64,000 nt of DNA from Victivallis sp. Marseille-Q1083 (GTDB lineage Bacteria; Verrucomicrobiota; Lentisphaeria; Victivallales; Victivallaceae), in NCBI RefSeq assembly GCF_903645315.1, contig NZ_CAHJXL010000001.1:2697501-2761500 (forward strand), written 5' to 3'. Position 1 is the first letter of the stretch, and the number at the start of each line of letters is the position of its first letter. Below the pieces are notes generated by a model. It was not told where the DNA came from. It was given only the letters and a program-made list of their open reading frames with translations, and did no database searches. The translations under genes were made by a program, and so were the position numbers. This document shows positions 63,306-64,000 of the stretch, piece by piece.

Positions 63306-64000
63306 ACCGGAAGATGCCGGCACCCGGCTGGATCGCTGCCTGTCGCGGCTGATCCAGGACTCTTCCCGTTCCTATTTGCAGAAACTGATCAAAAACGGTC
63401 AGGTCCGCTGCAACGGCGAAGTGGTGACTCTGCCGCGCCTGGCGGTGAATCCCGGCATGGAACTGTCGGTCGAACTCGATGAAGCGCCGGATACGACGCC
63501 GCGGGCCGAGGAGTTCGTCTTTCAGATTCTGTTCGAAGACGAATCGATGGTGGTGATCAACAAGCCGCCCGGAGTCGTCGTCCATCCGGCGGTCGGCAAT
63601 CCGACCGGGACGGTGGTCAATGCCTTGCTGGGCCGTTATCCGGAGTTGGCCGAGACGCTGGCGACCGGCAATTCCCGGCCCGGCATCGTTCACCGGTTGG
63701 ACAAGGATACTTCCGGCTGCCTGATTGCGGCCAAGACGCCGCAGGCGCAATTCCGGCTGGCCAACAGTTTTGCCGAGCGGCAGGTGGCGAAGACTTACAA
63801 AGCGATCGTGCTCGGAGTGCCGCGCCGCAAAAACGGCCGGGTGGAGAGCCTGATCGGCCGGCATCCGGTCAACCGGCAGAAAATGGCGATCGTCGAACGC
63901 AACGGCAAAGAGGCGATCACGCTTTTCGAGTTGGAACGCTCCGGATTGTACGAGTCGGTGCCGGTCAGCCTGTTGAATGTCAATATCCTGACCGGGCGCA
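63274..64000 (+). CDS. RluD-type 23S rRNA pseudouridine synthase (cut by right edge)
   Basis: At least 242 codons are present. An N-terminal S4 RNA-binding domain (GTRLDRCLSRLIQDSSRSYL, NGQVRCNGE) is followed by the RsuA/RluA catalytic domain with FEDESMVVINKPPGVVVHPA and the catalytic Asp in PGIVHRLDKDTSGCLIAAK. That order fits the RluD/RluC type; which uridines it modifies cannot be read. The start at ATG 63274 lies inside the lgt 3' end. The C terminus is outside the window. Confidence 0.9.
   Translation, partial: MTRKLLKLKIEPEDAGTRLDRCLSRLIQDSSRSYLQKLIKNGQVRCNGEVVTLPRLAVNPGMELSVELDEAPDTTPRAEEFVFQILFEDESMVVINKPPGVVVHPAVGNPTGTVVNALLGRYPELAETLATGNSRPGIVHRLDKDTSGCLIAAKTPQAQFRLANSFAERQVAKTYKAIVLGVPRRKNGRVESLIGRHPVNRQKMAIVERNGKEAITLFELERSGLYESVPVSLLNVNILTGR

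Overview
The window (about 57-58% G+C over most of its length) looks like a chromosome segment of a Lentisphaerota bacterium, most probably Victivallales. This is an inference from gene content. It rests on a pseudopilin of the type-II-secretion-like kind sitting between a LacI regulator and sugar-hydrolase genes, several large secreted or membrane-anchored glycoside hydrolases, a GntR-headed regulator with a LacI-like sensor, and a eukaryote-like fused glycogen debranching enzyme. No taxonomic marker beyond the partial 23S rRNA is present.

Layout. 1-1.7 kb: the 3' part of an rRNA operon (23S, 5S, terminator). 1.8-13.3 kb: an AlkC-type DNA alkylation repair protein; a three-gene MCE lipid-transport operon (lipoprotein, permease, MlaD-like) with no ATPase gene; dxs; an operon def / membrane protein / D123-like ATP-grasp; a TolC-family lipoprotein; a PIN-PhoH ATPase. 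13.5-25.5 kb: purQ, then a glycogen cluster (debranching enzyme, small CBM48 protein, phosphorylase, synthase, branching enzyme) covering synthesis, branching, phosphorolysis and debranching; glgC is not in the window. 25.6-31.7 kb: a TIM-barrel glycoside hydrolase, a CNNM/CBS protein, a CLC channel and a broken membrane-protein gene. 31.8-37.2 kb: a regulator-led operon (LacI, pseudopilin, DUF4091-type hydrolase, secreted protein) behind a duplicated palindromic operator.

37.2-48.7 kb is an accessory island. A tyrosine recombinase marks its left end. A minus-strand block (two small HTH regulators, a repeat-containing coiled-coil membrane protein, a lipoprotein, an ORF6N protein, integrase) diverges from a plus-strand block (small regulator, HTH/excisionase-like protein, DnaD-like and DnaC-like replication proteins, a second minimal recombinase, another HTH protein). 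The divergent region carries copies of a 15-bp palindrome. A minus-strand set of three overlapping genes (PLA2-like, a 54-aa membrane peptide, a lipoprotein) follows. No capsid, tail, portal or terminase genes are seen, so the island resembles a phage satellite or a stripped prophage. An insertion sequence of about 1.6 kb sits at its right edge.

48.7-64 kb returns to the chromosome: a GntR/LacI-type regulator gene with an in-frame amber codon, a uroporphyrinogen-decarboxylase-family protein, leuA behind a long structured leader, an AraC regulator, a GH9 glucanase, a GT4 glycosyltransferase, an AT-richer GIY-YIG nuclease gene of foreign look, a GNAT acetyltransferase, tRNA-Gln, a DUF368 polyprenyl-phosphate transporter, lgt and the start of an RluD-type pseudouridine synthase that runs off the edge.
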